Part shown: in pieces, positions 1 through 8,378 of the stretch
Layout of the letters: every line of letters starts with the position of its first letter
Numbering within the stretch: the stretch's first letter is position 1
Source of the DNA: JBDUDK01 sp040002995
GTDB lineage: Bacteria > Actinomycetota > Acidimicrobiia > Acidimicrobiales > Ilumatobacteraceae
DNA length: 64,000 nucleotides
Direction: 5' to 3'
NCBI GenBank assembly: GCA_040002995.1
Contig: JBDUDK010000091.1
Location: forward strand, 1-64,000
The notes under the pieces: generated by a model
The model's database searches: none
Seen by the model: only the letters and a program-made list of their open reading frames with translations
Told to the model about the DNA's origin: nothing
Translations under genes and position numbers: made by a program

Positions 1-752
1 AGGCTCGCGGTCGTGTCGTGCCCGGCCACGATCAGCTGGAAGATCGTCGACAGCAACTCCTGGGTGCTGAGCCGCTCGTTGCCGTCGCGGGCAGTGATGA
101 GTCCGCTTACGAGGTCGTCACCCGGCTTGGCCTGCTTGGCGGAGACGAGTGCCTCGAGCATCGCGATAACAACATCGGAAGCCTCTTTCGCCCGTGCGTA
201 CTCGGCGGGGGTCGAGTACGGGAGTAGGAGCGTGGTGAGTCCTCGCCCCAGGTCGGCCCGATCCGGCTCGGGAACGCCGAGCAGCTCGCAGATGACGGTG
301 AACGGCAGCGGGAACGCCAAGGCACTGACAAGGTCGATCCGTGTGTCGGGTCCTGCAGCCGCGATCTGGTCGAGGAGGTCGTCGATGACGGCCTGTACCC
401 GCGGGCGGAGCGCCTCGACGCGGCGCGGCGTGAAGGCGGCCGAGACGAGGCGGCGAAGCCGGCTGTGATCCGGAGGGTCGACGCTGAGCATGTGCCGCGC
501 GAAGGACGGTCCCGGTAGGCCCTCGGCCACGACCCCGTCGCCGGTCGCCAGCGCCGCGAGCATGTCTTTGGAGAGCCTCGGATCGTTGAGCGCGATCCGT
601 GCCTCCTCGTAACCGATCACGAGCCAGGCATCGTGGCCGTCGGCGAGCGTGACCGCATGCACGGGCCCCAGTTCGCGGACCGCAGCGAACAGCGGGAAGG
701 GGTCGTCGCGGTCGTAGGCTCCCCACGCTTGCAGTGCCTCAGACGTCTTCAC
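1..752 (-). CDS. Cytochrome P450, N-terminal part (cut by window edge)
   Basis: Heme monooxygenase of the bacterial soluble P450 type. The visible 250 residues start at a GTG and carry the typical N-terminal half: the DPF segment, a D-PPDH-RLR motif (helix C, about residue 95) and, at the very end, the I-helix oxygen-activating motif AGHDTT. The ExxR motif and heme-binding cysteine lie outside the window, so completeness cannot be judged. The substrate is unknown. It is divergent from the AhpD-like gene at 806, so the 53 bases between them must hold both promoters or leader regions. Confidence 0.9.
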   Translation of the reverse strand, partial: MKTSEALQAWGAYDRDDPFPLFAAVRELGPVHAVTLADGHDAWLVIGYEEARIALNDPRLSKDMLAALATGDGVVAEGLPGPSFARHMLSVDPPDHSRLRRLVSAAFTPRRVEALRPRVQAVIDDLLDQIAAAGPDTRIDLVSALAFPLPFTVICELLGVPEPDRADLGRGLTTLLLPYSTPAEYARAKEASDVVIAMLEALVSAKQAKPGDDLVSGLITARDGNERLSTQELLSTIFQLIVAGHDTTAS

Positions 753-805
753 TGGCCGGTCCCCACAAGGGCAGCCTAGGACGAAGGAAGTGGAGGATCA
801 GAAGG

Positions 806-1396
806 ATGTTCATCGAAGCGCCTGACGAATCCACCGTCGACGACGCTGTCGCCGACTGGTACGAGAAGCAGCGAGCAGCCTGGGGCTATCTGCCGAACTA
901 CGCACCGGCGTTCGCGACAAGGCCCGACGTCGCCGAAGCTTGGAACACACTCAACAACGCGGTGAGGGGAAACATGGAGCGGCGACGCTTCGAGCTCGCC
1001 ACGATCGCTGCCGCTCGCGCCCTCCGCTCCACGTATTGCATGGCCGCCCACTCCAAGTTCCTACGCGATATCTGTGGCGATGAGCCGACGATGCGCGCCG
1101 TTGCGGCGGATCCCAGCGGTGCGAACCTCGACGCCGCCGACCGAGCCGTGATGGACTTCGCCAGCCACGTTGCGCTCGACGCGTCGTCGATCAGCGCCGC
1201 CGATGTACAGCGCGTTCGTGATCACGGCCTCAGCGATCCTGAGATCGTCGACGTCGCGCTGGCGGCCGCCGCTCGCGCCTTCTTTACCAAGTTCCTTGAC
1301 GCGCTCGGCGTACAGGCCGACGCCAGGCTCGGCGACACCTTCGACCCCGAGGTTCGGCGGCAGGTGACGGTCGGGCGCCCGATCGCCGACTCCTGA
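806..1396 (+). CDS. Carboxymuconolactone decarboxylase / AhpD-like peroxidase-related protein
   Basis: About 196 residues of the CMD/AhpD-like helical fold. The core RALRSTYCMAAHSKFL has the family's cysteine followed by histidine, but only one cysteine of the AhpD CxxC pair, which resembles the peroxidase-related subgroup rather than true AhpD. I chose ATG 806 because GGATCAGAAGG lies just before it; an in-frame ATG at 734 would add a basic, low-complexity leader. It is followed by OsmC and an FAD monooxygenase on the same strand, suggesting an oxidative or detoxification group, though the 88-base gap to OsmC leaves operon membership open. Confidence 0.8.
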   Translation: MFIEAPDESTVDDAVADWYEKQRAAWGYLPNYAPAFATRPDVAEAWNTLNNAVRGNMERRRFELATIAAARALRSTYCMAAHSKFLRDICGDEPTMRAVAADPSGANLDAADRAVMDFASHVALDASSISAADVQRVRDHGLSDPEIVDVALAAAARAFFTKFLDALGVQADARLGDTFDPEVRRQVTVGRPIADS

Positions 1397-1484
1397 AAAA
1401 CGGCATAGGTCGCGTTGAGTTAATGTCCGGACCCGGCTCCCCGAGAGGGACCACCTCGCGGGACACCCAGCAAGGAGTTGGCCA

Positions 1485-2045
1485 ATGACCTCTACCGAAA
1501 CCCCTGTCAACAACGGCGTCAACGTCGAAGCACTACTGGGCGCTCGCGAAGCGCTGACCGGAGCGCCCGACGCTGCGAAGTTTGAGTGGCGAGCCACGTG
1601 CGATTGGCAGAATGGCACGCACAGCAGCTCCACCGTGGAGGGCTTCTTCGGCCTCGGCGAAGAGCAGAAGCACCGCACCAAGTACTCCTTCGACATGGAT
1701 CATCCCGAGATCTTCGCGTCGGAGGACAACGGCGCGACGCCCGTCGAGTTCATTCTCGTGGGCCTCGCCGGCTGCCTGACCGCGGGCGTCGCAGCCGTGG
1801 CGCAGCATCGGCAGATTCAGCTGCGCAGTGTTTCCGCGACTCTCGAAGGGGCCATGGACGTCCGGGGCATCCTCGGCATCGACAGCGATGTCCGCAACGG
1901 CTTCAGCGGTATCAAGGTCACGTACAAGATCGACGCCGATGCGACACCCGATGAGATCAAGGCGATCGTTGCGCAATCACAGAAGCGCTCGGCCGTCTAC
2001 GACATCATCACCAACCCCACCGACGTCCGCGTCGAGGTCATCTGA
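1485..2045 (+). CDS. OsmC family protein
   Basis: An OsmC/Ohr-fold protein of 186 residues. The central helix EFILVGLAGCLTAGVAAVAQ carries the first conserved cysteine. Where classical OsmC has the second, peroxidatic cysteine, this protein reads KRSAVYD, so the two-cysteine thiol peroxidase mechanism appears to be missing. Members of this kind are often called OsmC-like without a proven reaction. An SD-like AAGGAG lies just before the ATG. The FAD monooxygenase starts 30 bases downstream, so the two are probably cotranscribed. Confidence 0.88.
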   Translation: MTSTETPVNNGVNVEALLGAREALTGAPDAAKFEWRATCDWQNGTHSSSTVEGFFGLGEEQKHRTKYSFDMDHPEIFASEDNGATPVEFILVGLAGCLTAGVAAVAQHRQIQLRSVSATLEGAMDVRGILGIDSDVRNGFSGIKVTYKIDADATPDEIKAIVAQSQKRSAVYDIITNPTDVRVEVI

Positions 2046-2074
2046 CCGCATCACACACGCACAGGGCGGGCGCG

Positions 2075-3319
2075 GTGCGTACCACAACCGTCGTCATCGG
2101 GGCCGGGCAAGGTGGGCTCGCGATGAGCCGCTGTCTGTCCGACCGCTCGATCGACCATGTGGTTCTCGAGCGAAGAGAGGTGGGCAACTCGTGGCGCACC
2201 GAGCGGTGGGATTCGCTCCGCCTGCTCACGCCGAACTGGCAGTGCCGGCTCCCCGGCGTCGACTATCCCGGCGATGACCCGGACGGCTTCATGACGATGC
2301 CCGAGGTGGTCGACTTCATCACGGGATACGCCAAGGCCATCGCGGCTCCGGTGCAGACGGGCACGACGGTGTCGTCGGTCCGCCGTACCGATGACGGCTA
2401 TGTAGTCACGACCGATCAGGGCGAATGGCGGTGCCAGACCGTCGTCCTCGCTTCGGGAGCCTTCAACGTGCCCCGCGTTCCGGCCGTCGCCGATGCGGTG
2501 CCCGAGTCGGTAACCACGCTCACGCCGATGGACTACCGCAATGCGGACCAGCTCGCCGAGGGCGGGGTGCTGGTCGTCGGCGCGTCGGCGACCGGGGTGC
2601 AGATTGCCTATGAGATCCAGCGCTCGGGCCGTCCGGTCACGTTGGCCGTCGGAGAGCACGTTCGCGGGCCGCGCATGTACCGCGGTCGCGACATCCACTG
2701 GTGGATGGAGGCCTGCGGACTGCTCGACGAGCGTTACGACGAGGTGGATGACATCGTGCGCGCGCGCCATGTGCCGTCGATGCAGATCGCCGGCTCGCCC
2801 GAACGCGCCACGTTCGACCTCAACGCGATAGCCGGTATCGGAGTGAAGCTGGTCGGGCGCCTCGCCGTCATCCGCGATGGCCGCGCGCTGTTCTCGGGGT
2901 CGCTACGGAATAAGTGCGAACTCGCGGATCTCAAGCTCGGTCGATTGCTCGACACCATCGACGAATGGGCGACGTCGACCGGCTTCGACGACGCGACGCC
3001 TCCGCACCGCTTCGAGCCGACGGTCGTGCCCGAGCCACCGACGCTCGACTTGAACCTCGCCAATGGGTCCATCCAGACGATCATCTGGGCGACGGGCTTC
3101 CGCCCCGACTACTCGTGGCTCGAGGTGCCGGTGCTCGACGCCAAGGGATTGGTCCGCCACGACGGTGGCGTCGTCGTCGATTCGCCGGGGATGTATTTGA
3201 TCGGCACGCCGTTCCTACGCCGGCGCAAGTCGAGCTTCATCGATGGTGCCAACCACGACGCACAAGACCTCATCGTCGAGCTGGCGAACTACCTGGACGG
3301 TCACGCCGCGACCGGTTGA
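2075..3319 (+). CDS. Flavin-containing monooxygenase / FAD-dependent oxidoreductase
   Basis: A 414-residue CzcO/FMO-type flavoprotein. It has an N-terminal FAD Rossmann motif (IGAGQGGLAMSRCL, about residue 8), a second dinucleotide-binding motif for NADPH (VVGASATGVQIA, about residue 169) and a late ATGF motif (IIWATGFRPDYSW) typical of the family. The GTG start lies 30 bases after the osmC stop. The substrate cannot be inferred. A Baeyer-Villiger enzyme is possible, but the full BVMO fingerprint is not evident. Probable function is oxidation of a small organic or amine. Confidence 0.85.
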   Translation: MRTTTVVIGAGQGGLAMSRCLSDRSIDHVVLERREVGNSWRTERWDSLRLLTPNWQCRLPGVDYPGDDPDGFMTMPEVVDFITGYAKAIAAPVQTGTTVSSVRRTDDGYVVTTDQGEWRCQTVVLASGAFNVPRVPAVADAVPESVTTLTPMDYRNADQLAEGGVLVVGASATGVQIAYEIQRSGRPVTLAVGEHVRGPRMYRGRDIHWWMEACGLLDERYDEVDDIVRARHVPSMQIAGSPERATFDLNAIAGIGVKLVGRLAVIRDGRALFSGSLRNKCELADLKLGRLLDTIDEWATSTGFDDATPPHRFEPTVVPEPPTLDLNLANGSIQTIIWATGFRPDYSWLEVPVLDAKGLVRHDGGVVVDSPGMYLIGTPFLRRRKSSFIDGANHDAQDLIVELANYLDGHAATG

Positions 3320-3365
3320 GAACGTCGATCGTCAAGAGTTGGTAAGCGCGACTCGCGTGTCCTTC

Positions 3366-3400
3366 TTGACCGGTATAGTAAGCCGGTGTACTATACCGGT
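3366..3400 (+). promoter_or_regulatory. Sigma-70-type promoter covered by a perfect 12-8-12 palindrome
   Basis: A -35 box TTGACC (3366-3371) and a -10-like TACTAT (3389-3394) are separated by 17 bases. A perfect inverted repeat ACCGGTATAGTA / TACTATACCGGT (3369-3380 and 3389-3400, 8-base spacer) covers both boxes, so a dimeric regulator bound here should block RNA polymerase. It drives the small ORF at 3429 and probably the LacI gene at 3635. LacI autoregulation is the obvious guess, but a TetR or GntR regulator from elsewhere is equally possible. Confidence 0.7.
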
Positions 3401-3428
3401 ACAGCGATTCCCGCCGAAAGGACCGACG

Positions 3429-3581
3429 ATGCCCTCCTCATCCCCCCTGCTCGACACCTTGTTTGATGAGTGGCTGCGGCTGGCGACCAGCGCGCTGCCC
3501 GATGCTCCCGTGCGCAAGCGCGTCGAGCCCAGGACGCGCGGCCGGACCAGCCGGACCCTGCGTTCCCGCGTGGGCCACTGA
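3429..3581 (+). CDS. Small hypothetical protein, 50 aa
   Basis: Begins MPSSSPLLDTLFDEWLRLA and ends in a strongly basic tail rich in Arg, Thr and Ser. A good SD (GAAAGGA, 3416-3422) precedes the ATG, and the palindrome-controlled promoter lies just upstream, so this is the first ORF on that transcript. The N-terminal half could form an amphipathic helix. I do not recognise it. It may be a short real protein or a leader ORF for the LacI-type regulator that starts 54 bases after its stop. Confidence 0.55.
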   Translation: MPSSSPLLDTLFDEWLRLATSALPDAPVRKRVEPRTRGRTSRTLRSRVGH

Positions 3582-3634
3582 CCGATTCGGTGGACACCGC
3601 GCTACGCCCGTCGATAGCAGGGCAGTATGGCCCC

Positions 3635-4699
3635 ATGGCGCGGGTGACACTTCAGACCGTGGCCGACCGCGTCGGAGTCAGTCGCATGACGGTGTCAAAT
3701 GCGTTTTCACGGCCCGATCAGCTCTCGACCGAGCTGCGAACGCGCATCCTCGCGGCAGCTCGTGCCCTGGGCTATAGCGGGCCCGATCCCGCCGGCCGCG
3801 CCCTCGCACGAGGCACGACCGGTGCCATTGGCGTGTTGCTCACCGACTCGTTGCGCTACGCCTTCACCGACGAGATCGCGACCGGTTTCCTCGGCGCGGT
3901 CGTCGACGAGTTGGCATCCACAGGGCTCGCGCTGACCCTCCTGACCACCAACGAACACGGCGACGCCATCCCCGCGCGCGACGTCGCCATCGACGGCGCC
4001 CTGGTCTACTCGTGCCAAACGCAATCCCCGGCCCGCGAATGGCTCGTCCGCCGAAAACTGCCGCTCGTCTTCGTCGACCAGGATCCCGTGCCGGGCATCG
4101 CCAGCGTCAACGTCGACGACCGGGCCGGTGCGCGCGCGGCCGCCGCGCATCTGATCGACCTCGGCCACCGCCGCATCGGTATCGTCACCCGAACGGTCGT
4201 TGGCACGCCGCCCGCTGATTCCGACCTCACGAGCGCGACGCTCCCGCATCCACAGCGGCAGCGAATGTTGGGTTGGCTCGACGCCCTGCAGGGTGCCGGC
4301 ATCAGTCCGGTCGTTACCGACGTGGCCAAGCACGACTCGATCGAAGCGGAAGAGGCCACGGTCGAACTTCTGTCTAGGCCCGTTCGGCCCACGGCTCTCC
4401 TGTGCTTCTCGGATGTCTTTGCCATCGGCGCGGTGAACGCGGCGCGCCGTCTTGGCCTCGATGTCCCCGGAGACCTTTCCGTGGTGGGCTTCGACGACAG
4501 CCCAGTCGCCCGCCGTTCTTCGCCCGCGTTGACGACGGTGCGCCAGGACGTCGAAAGCAAGGGTCGTCTCGCCGCGGAAGCCCTCAAGGGGTCGATGGAA
4601 CGAGCTCGGTCGGGCACCAGCGGCAAGGTCCGTCACCACGTCTTGCCAACTGAGCTCATCGTTCGCGCGAGCACCGCACCCGCGCCGACATCCGCGTGA
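3635..4699 (+). CDS. LacI family transcriptional regulator
   Basis: A 354-residue repressor-type protein. The LacI HTH is at the N-terminus (TLQTVADRVGVSRMTVSNAF), followed by the hinge helix region and a periplasmic-binding-like sugar-sensing domain (GAIGVLLTDS, then VVGFDDSPVARRSSPALTTV near the C-terminus, as usual for LacI). ATG 3635 places the HTH at residue 3; the same frame is open upstream but without HTH homology. It follows the palindromic promoter at 3366. No sugar transport gene is adjacent, so the effector and target are unknown. Confidence 0.92.
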   Translation: MARVTLQTVADRVGVSRMTVSNAFSRPDQLSTELRTRILAAARALGYSGPDPAGRALARGTTGAIGVLLTDSLRYAFTDEIATGFLGAVVDELASTGLALTLLTTNEHGDAIPARDVAIDGALVYSCQTQSPAREWLVRRKLPLVFVDQDPVPGIASVNVDDRAGARAAAAHLIDLGHRRIGIVTRTVVGTPPADSDLTSATLPHPQRQRMLGWLDALQGAGISPVVTDVAKHDSIEAEEATVELLSRPVRPTALLCFSDVFAIGAVNAARRLGLDVPGDLSVVGFDDSPVARRSSPALTTVRQDVESKGRLAAEALKGSMERARSGTSGKVRHHVLPTELIVRASTAPAPTSA

Positions 4700-4711
4700 C
4701 AACCTGACGCC

Positions 4712-5209
4712 GTGCAGGTCGCGTGGATCCGAGGAGACATCACGTGTGAGGACGTCGACGCCATCGTCAACGCGGCCAACTCTTTCCTCCTCGTGGGCGG
4801 GGGCGTCGATCGGGCGATCCACGAAGCGGCGGGCCTCGACGAGATGCGCGAAGCCTGTCGCCTTCTCGGCGGTTGCGATGTCGGCGACGTCAAGGTCACC
4901 CCTGGCTTCAACCTGCCGGCGAAGTGGGTGATCCATGCCGTCGGTCCGTATTGGCGGGGCGGGACCCACGGCGAGCCAGCGTTGCTGGCCAGCTGCTATC
5001 GCCGATCCCTCGAGGAAGCCGACAAGCTGCAGACGCAGTCCGTCGCGTTCCCGTCGATCTCCACCGGCATCTTCGGGTACCCGATTGAGGCCGCGTGCGA
5101 GACGGCCGTCGCCGCGGTCACGGGCGCGCAAACGAACGTGAGCCTCGTCCGCTTCGTGGTGTTCGACGAGGCCAACGAACGCGCGTACCGCTCGCGTCTC
5201 TCTGACTAG
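4712..5209 (+). CDS. Macro domain protein (O-acetyl-ADP-ribose deacetylase type)
   Basis: A stand-alone macro domain of 165 residues. The ADP-ribose-binding signatures are present: GDIT, then DAIVNAANSFLLVGGGVDRAIHEAAG at the N-terminus, and a phosphate loop SISTGIFGYP (about residue 112). This matches YmdB/MacroD-type enzymes that remove ADP-ribose or hydrolyse O-acetyl-ADP-ribose. GTG start is 12 bases after the LacI stop, suggesting cotranscription. The stop overlaps the stop of the convergent VOC gene on CTAG. Confidence 0.92.
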   Translation: MQVAWIRGDITCEDVDAIVNAANSFLLVGGGVDRAIHEAAGLDEMREACRLLGGCDVGDVKVTPGFNLPAKWVIHAVGPYWRGGTHGEPALLASCYRRSLEEADKLQTQSVAFPSISTGIFGYPIEAACETAVAAVTGAQTNVSLVRFVVFDEANERAYRSRLSD

Positions 5210-5886
5210 GGAACCGGAGGCTCGGTCACCGACATGCGGGTAGTGAACTCCTCGTCGGGCATCGTCATGAGCCGCTCGAGGACTTTGGGCGGGTACGCCA
5301 TCTGGGGCTTGTCAAGGTCGATGGGTGGCTGCGGCACGGGATCACGCGGCGGTTTGTAGGGCTCGGGCGAGCGGTAACGGGCGAGCTCGTCGGGCGATAT
5401 ACCTGCCAGCTGGACAACCTCTGGGTCAATCCAATGATCGCCGTCGATCGCCTCAGCCGACGTAGCGAGCTCCAACGTGAGGCCCTCTGGGCCTGCGAAG
5501 TAGATCGACGAGCACATGCCGTGGTGGATAGGGCCCATCACATTGATGCCGCGCGACCGGATCCGGTCGCGCAGCGCCAACAGCTCTTCCTCGTCGGAGA
5601 CATCGAACGCGACATGCTGCATGGTGCCGCTGGCGCTCAGTCCACCTCCGCTGCCGGCGTGGGTCACTCCGAGCTCGTGGGGGATCTCGGCGATCCCGTC
5701 CATCTGCACGAGCGCCACCGAAGACGAGTCGTTCAGGCGCAAGAAACCATGCCATGCGCCCTCCACGCCATGCATCCAGTACAGGGCCACAAGCTCGAGT
5801 CCGAGTACGTCGGTAAAGAACTCGATCTGCGTCTTGATGTCGCCGGTGCTGATGGCGAGGTGATGGACACCGCGGGGATGGATCAT
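5206..5886 (-). CDS. VOC family protein (glyoxalase / extradiol dioxygenase fold)
   Basis: A 226-residue protein whose first 140 residues form a vicinal-oxygen-chelate module. Probable metal ligands are His in GVHHLAIS (about residue 8), His in MQHVAFDV and Glu in LTLELAT, as in extradiol dioxygenases and glyoxalase I. The C-terminal 80 residues are Pro-rich and outside the fold. A dioxygenase or isomerase role is likely but the substrate is unknown. It is convergent with the macro-domain gene, and divergent from the M50 gene at 5993. Confidence 0.85.
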   Translation of the reverse strand: MIHPRGVHHLAISTGDIKTQIEFFTDVLGLELVALYWMHGVEGAWHGFLRLNDSSSVALVQMDGIAEIPHELGVTHAGSGGGLSASGTMQHVAFDVSDEEELLALRDRIRSRGINVMGPIHHGMCSSIYFAGPEGLTLELATSAEAIDGDHWIDPEVVQLAGISPDELARYRSPEPYKPPRDPVPQPPIDLDKPQMAYPPKVLERLMTMPDEEFTTRMSVTEPPVP

Positions 5887-5992
5887 GTTGTCCTCCTCCA
5901 GGTCTGCTGAGCCCTAAGCGTAAAGCTTGTGAAACCCGGCGCCCGCAGTCGTCTGTCGCCGTGCCGCCGAATCGACGCTTACGGTTGGAGAG

Positions 5993-8146
5993 ATGAGCGA
6001 GGGCGTTTGGGCGTCGTTGGCCGAGCGGGTCGACGAACCCTCCGATGGCGGACGGGCCGACGTGTGGGGCGTGTTGGACTCGCGGCTCGACCGCGCCGGT
6101 TGGCGACCGACCTTGGGCGACTGGGTCGAGCTGCGTCGGTTCGAGCTGCCGTGGAATAACAGCTACGCGGTGGTCGGCAACTTGCGCGCCTTGCTGTACT
6201 ACAAGTTGACGCCCGCCGAGGCCGATCTGGTCGACCTCTTCGACGGCTCACGGACTCTGGCGGAGATAGCAGTGGAGCAGCTGACACGGTCGGGAGAGCT
6301 GGAGCTCTCGAGCGTGGCCGAACTGGCCGACCTGCTGTATTCGGGCGGGTTCATGATCGATCGCTACATCGACGCGGACGAGGCTCTGGCCAAGGCCCTT
6401 CATCCGGTGCAGCACACCCGGGCGAAGCTCCGCGAGTTCGTGCGCACGTTGTCGATCGAGTGGCACGGCGCGGAACGTCTCGTGAAGGCCTCGTACCGAT
6501 GGGGTCTGCGATGGGTGTTCACTCGAATCGGCTTGCTCGTCGCGGCCGTCGTCGTGATCGCAGGATTCGTCGCGTTCGGGGTGGTGGTGGTGGACCACGG
6601 GTTCCATTTCACGGCCCAGTCCGTCGGCATCGGGTTCGTGGTGTTGTTCGCACTGAACCTGGCGATCGTCTTCATCCATGAGCTTGGTCATGCCCTGGTC
6701 TTGGTGCACTACGGACGTCGAGTGAAATCGGCGGGGTTTCGCATCTACTTCGGCTCCCCTGCGTTCTTCGTGGATTCTTCTGACGCCTTGCTCATGAGCC
6801 GCGGGCAACGCATCGGCCAGGCGTTCGCGGGTCCCGCCTTCGAGATGATCACATCCGGGGTCGCAGCGATAGTGCTGTGGGCCTTCCCGACGCTTCCGTT
6901 GTCGTCGACTCTCTACCGGTTCGTCCTGCTCAACTACTTCGTGTTGCTCATGAACCTGATGCCGCTGCTGGAGCTGGACGGGTACTGGATCTTGTCCGAC
7001 GCCTTACAGCTTCCCGATCTGCGGCCCCGCTCGCTGGCGTTCATGCGTTCGGAGCTGTGGCGGAAGCTGGCCCGTAGGGAACGATTCACCGGCTCCGAAA
7101 TCGGGCTCGGTGTCTACGGGCTCATCGGTGTCGTGTTCACCGTTGCCTGCTTCTACACGGCGTACTTCTTCTGGCGGCGCACTTTCGGGAACCTGATCAC
7201 AAAGATGTGGCACGGCGGACCCGTTGGAGTCACGTTGCTCTTGCTGCTCAGCGTGTTTCTCACCGGCCCGGTCATTCGAGCCGGCCTCGACGCCGCCCGC
7301 GCCATCGGACGACGTCTGCAGGCGGGTACGCGGCGGGTACGGTTTCGGACGCAGCGCCAGTGGCGCATCGCGGCCGCCGAAATGGTCGATGCGCAACCGG
7401 TGTTCGCGGAGCTACCCGTCGATGTGCTTGACGAGGTCGCCGGACGGGTGCAGCTCCGTAGCTACCCCTTGGGGGCTGCAGTCATCCATCAGGGCGACCG
7501 CGCCGACGCCTACTACTTGGTGCGGGCGGGAGCATTGGAGGTCGTCGAACAAGACCGCGAGAACGAAATCGAGCGTGTGCTCCGCGTGGTGGGGCCGGGC
7601 GAGGCGTTCGGGGATATCGGCCTGGCCCAGGCGGCCCCCCGGAGCGCAACCGTGCGTACGACGCGCCCGACGGAACTCTTCGTCATCGACAAAGGCACGT
7701 TCGACCGGCTGCTCGTCGACCGGATCCAGTTGCCCGATATCGTCACCACCCTCGGACAGCTCGGACAGCTGCGGGCTCTGCCGCCATTTGCGAACCTGGC
7801 GGCCGACGATCTGGGCGATCTGCTCAACCAGGGCCGTTGGATCAACTACGAGCCGGCCACGGCGATCGTCACCCAGGGGGAGACCGGTGACCACTTTTAT
7901 GTGATCGAGTCCGGCCGGGCCGAGGTCATTCGGGACGGTGAGCGCGTCGGTGTCCTCGAACGCGGCAATCACTTTGGCGAGATCGCCCTGCTGGCGGCAC
8001 TTCCTCGCACGGCCACGGTTCGATCCGTGACCCCTCTTCGGGCGTTCCAGCTCGACCGGGATGGCTTCGCCGCCACGATCGCCGATGCGTTCCGCCGAGG
8101 CAACCTCCACCCCAACGTGACCATCGACCGGGGCTTCGACCACTAG
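5993..8146 (+). CDS. M50 site-2-type membrane metalloprotease fused to two cNMP-binding domains
   Basis: A 717-residue fusion. Residues 1-110 are a soluble part that may be PqqD-like. Residues about 165-430 form a polytopic membrane region with the zinc site HELGH (229-233) and the third ligand in LELDGYW (D329), as in site-2 proteases. Two tandem Crp-like cyclic-nucleotide domains follow (phosphate-binding cassettes FGDIGLAQAAPRSATVR about residue 540 and FGEIALLAALPRTATVR about residue 660). The second cassette has all expected residues; the first has Asp for Glu. SD GGAGAG precedes the ATG. The simplest reading is intramembrane proteolysis gated by cAMP or a related ligand. Confidence 0.9.
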   Translation: MSEGVWASLAERVDEPSDGGRADVWGVLDSRLDRAGWRPTLGDWVELRRFELPWNNSYAVVGNLRALLYYKLTPAEADLVDLFDGSRTLAEIAVEQLTRSGELELSSVAELADLLYSGGFMIDRYIDADEALAKALHPVQHTRAKLREFVRTLSIEWHGAERLVKASYRWGLRWVFTRIGLLVAAVVVIAGFVAFGVVVVDHGFHFTAQSVGIGFVVLFALNLAIVFIHELGHALVLVHYGRRVKSAGFRIYFGSPAFFVDSSDALLMSRGQRIGQAFAGPAFEMITSGVAAIVLWAFPTLPLSSTLYRFVLLNYFVLLMNLMPLLELDGYWILSDALQLPDLRPRSLAFMRSELWRKLARRERFTGSEIGLGVYGLIGVVFTVACFYTAYFFWRRTFGNLITKMWHGGPVGVTLLLLLSVFLTGPVIRAGLDAARAIGRRLQAGTRRVRFRTQRQWRIAAAEMVDAQPVFAELPVDVLDEVAGRVQLRSYPLGAAVIHQGDRADAYYLVRAGALEVVEQDRENEIERVLRVVGPGEAFGDIGLAQAAPRSATVRTTRPTELFVIDKGTFDRLLVDRIQLPDIVTTLGQLGQLRALPPFANLAADDLGDLLNQGRWINYEPATAIVTQGETGDHFYVIESGRAEVIRDGERVGVLERGNHFGEIALLAALPRTATVRSVTPLRAFQLDRDGFAATIADAFRRGNLHPNVTIDRGFDH

Positions 8147-8153
8147 TGGCGGT

Positions 8154-8378
8154 ATGCCACGATGCGGCATGGACTGCTGGCACTGCCGTCGCACCGCCGT
8201 CGCGACCTGTCGATTCTGCGGCCGGGCGGTGTGCGAGAACCACGCCAAGACGCGACCGTTCATCCTTGAACTCTTCCGGCAGGACGCCACCCGCCGGGCC
8301 CTCGTGGTGGAAGACGCCATCTTCTGCGGTGCCTGCACGCCCCGGCCCGATCCAATCGAGATCCCAGAGCTCTCCTAA
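8154..8378 (+). CDS. Small zinc-finger protein (B-box-like), 74 aa
   Basis: A cysteine-rich mini-protein with paired ligands CWHC, CRFC, C-x2-H (CENHAK) and CGAC, which suits binding of two zinc ions in a B-box or treble-clef-like fold. ATG 8154 lies 7 bases after the stop of the protease-cNMP fusion, so the two are almost certainly cotranscribed. An alternative ATG at 8169 would still keep all the cysteines. No enzymatic motif is visible. A regulatory or adaptor role next to the protease is possible. Confidence 0.75.
   Translation: MPRCGMDCWHCRRTAVATCRFCGRAVCENHAKTRPFILELFRQDATRRALVVEDAIFCGACTPRPDPIEIPELS

Noticed and set aside
118..726. Minus-strand frame of 202 aa, Arg/Pro-rich
   Set aside because: A shifted shadow of the P450 frame, which has AGHDTT and other motifs.
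3707..5131. Long minus-strand ORF of 474 aa
   Set aside because: It is antisense to the LacI and macro genes, with composition of a shadow frame and no motif.
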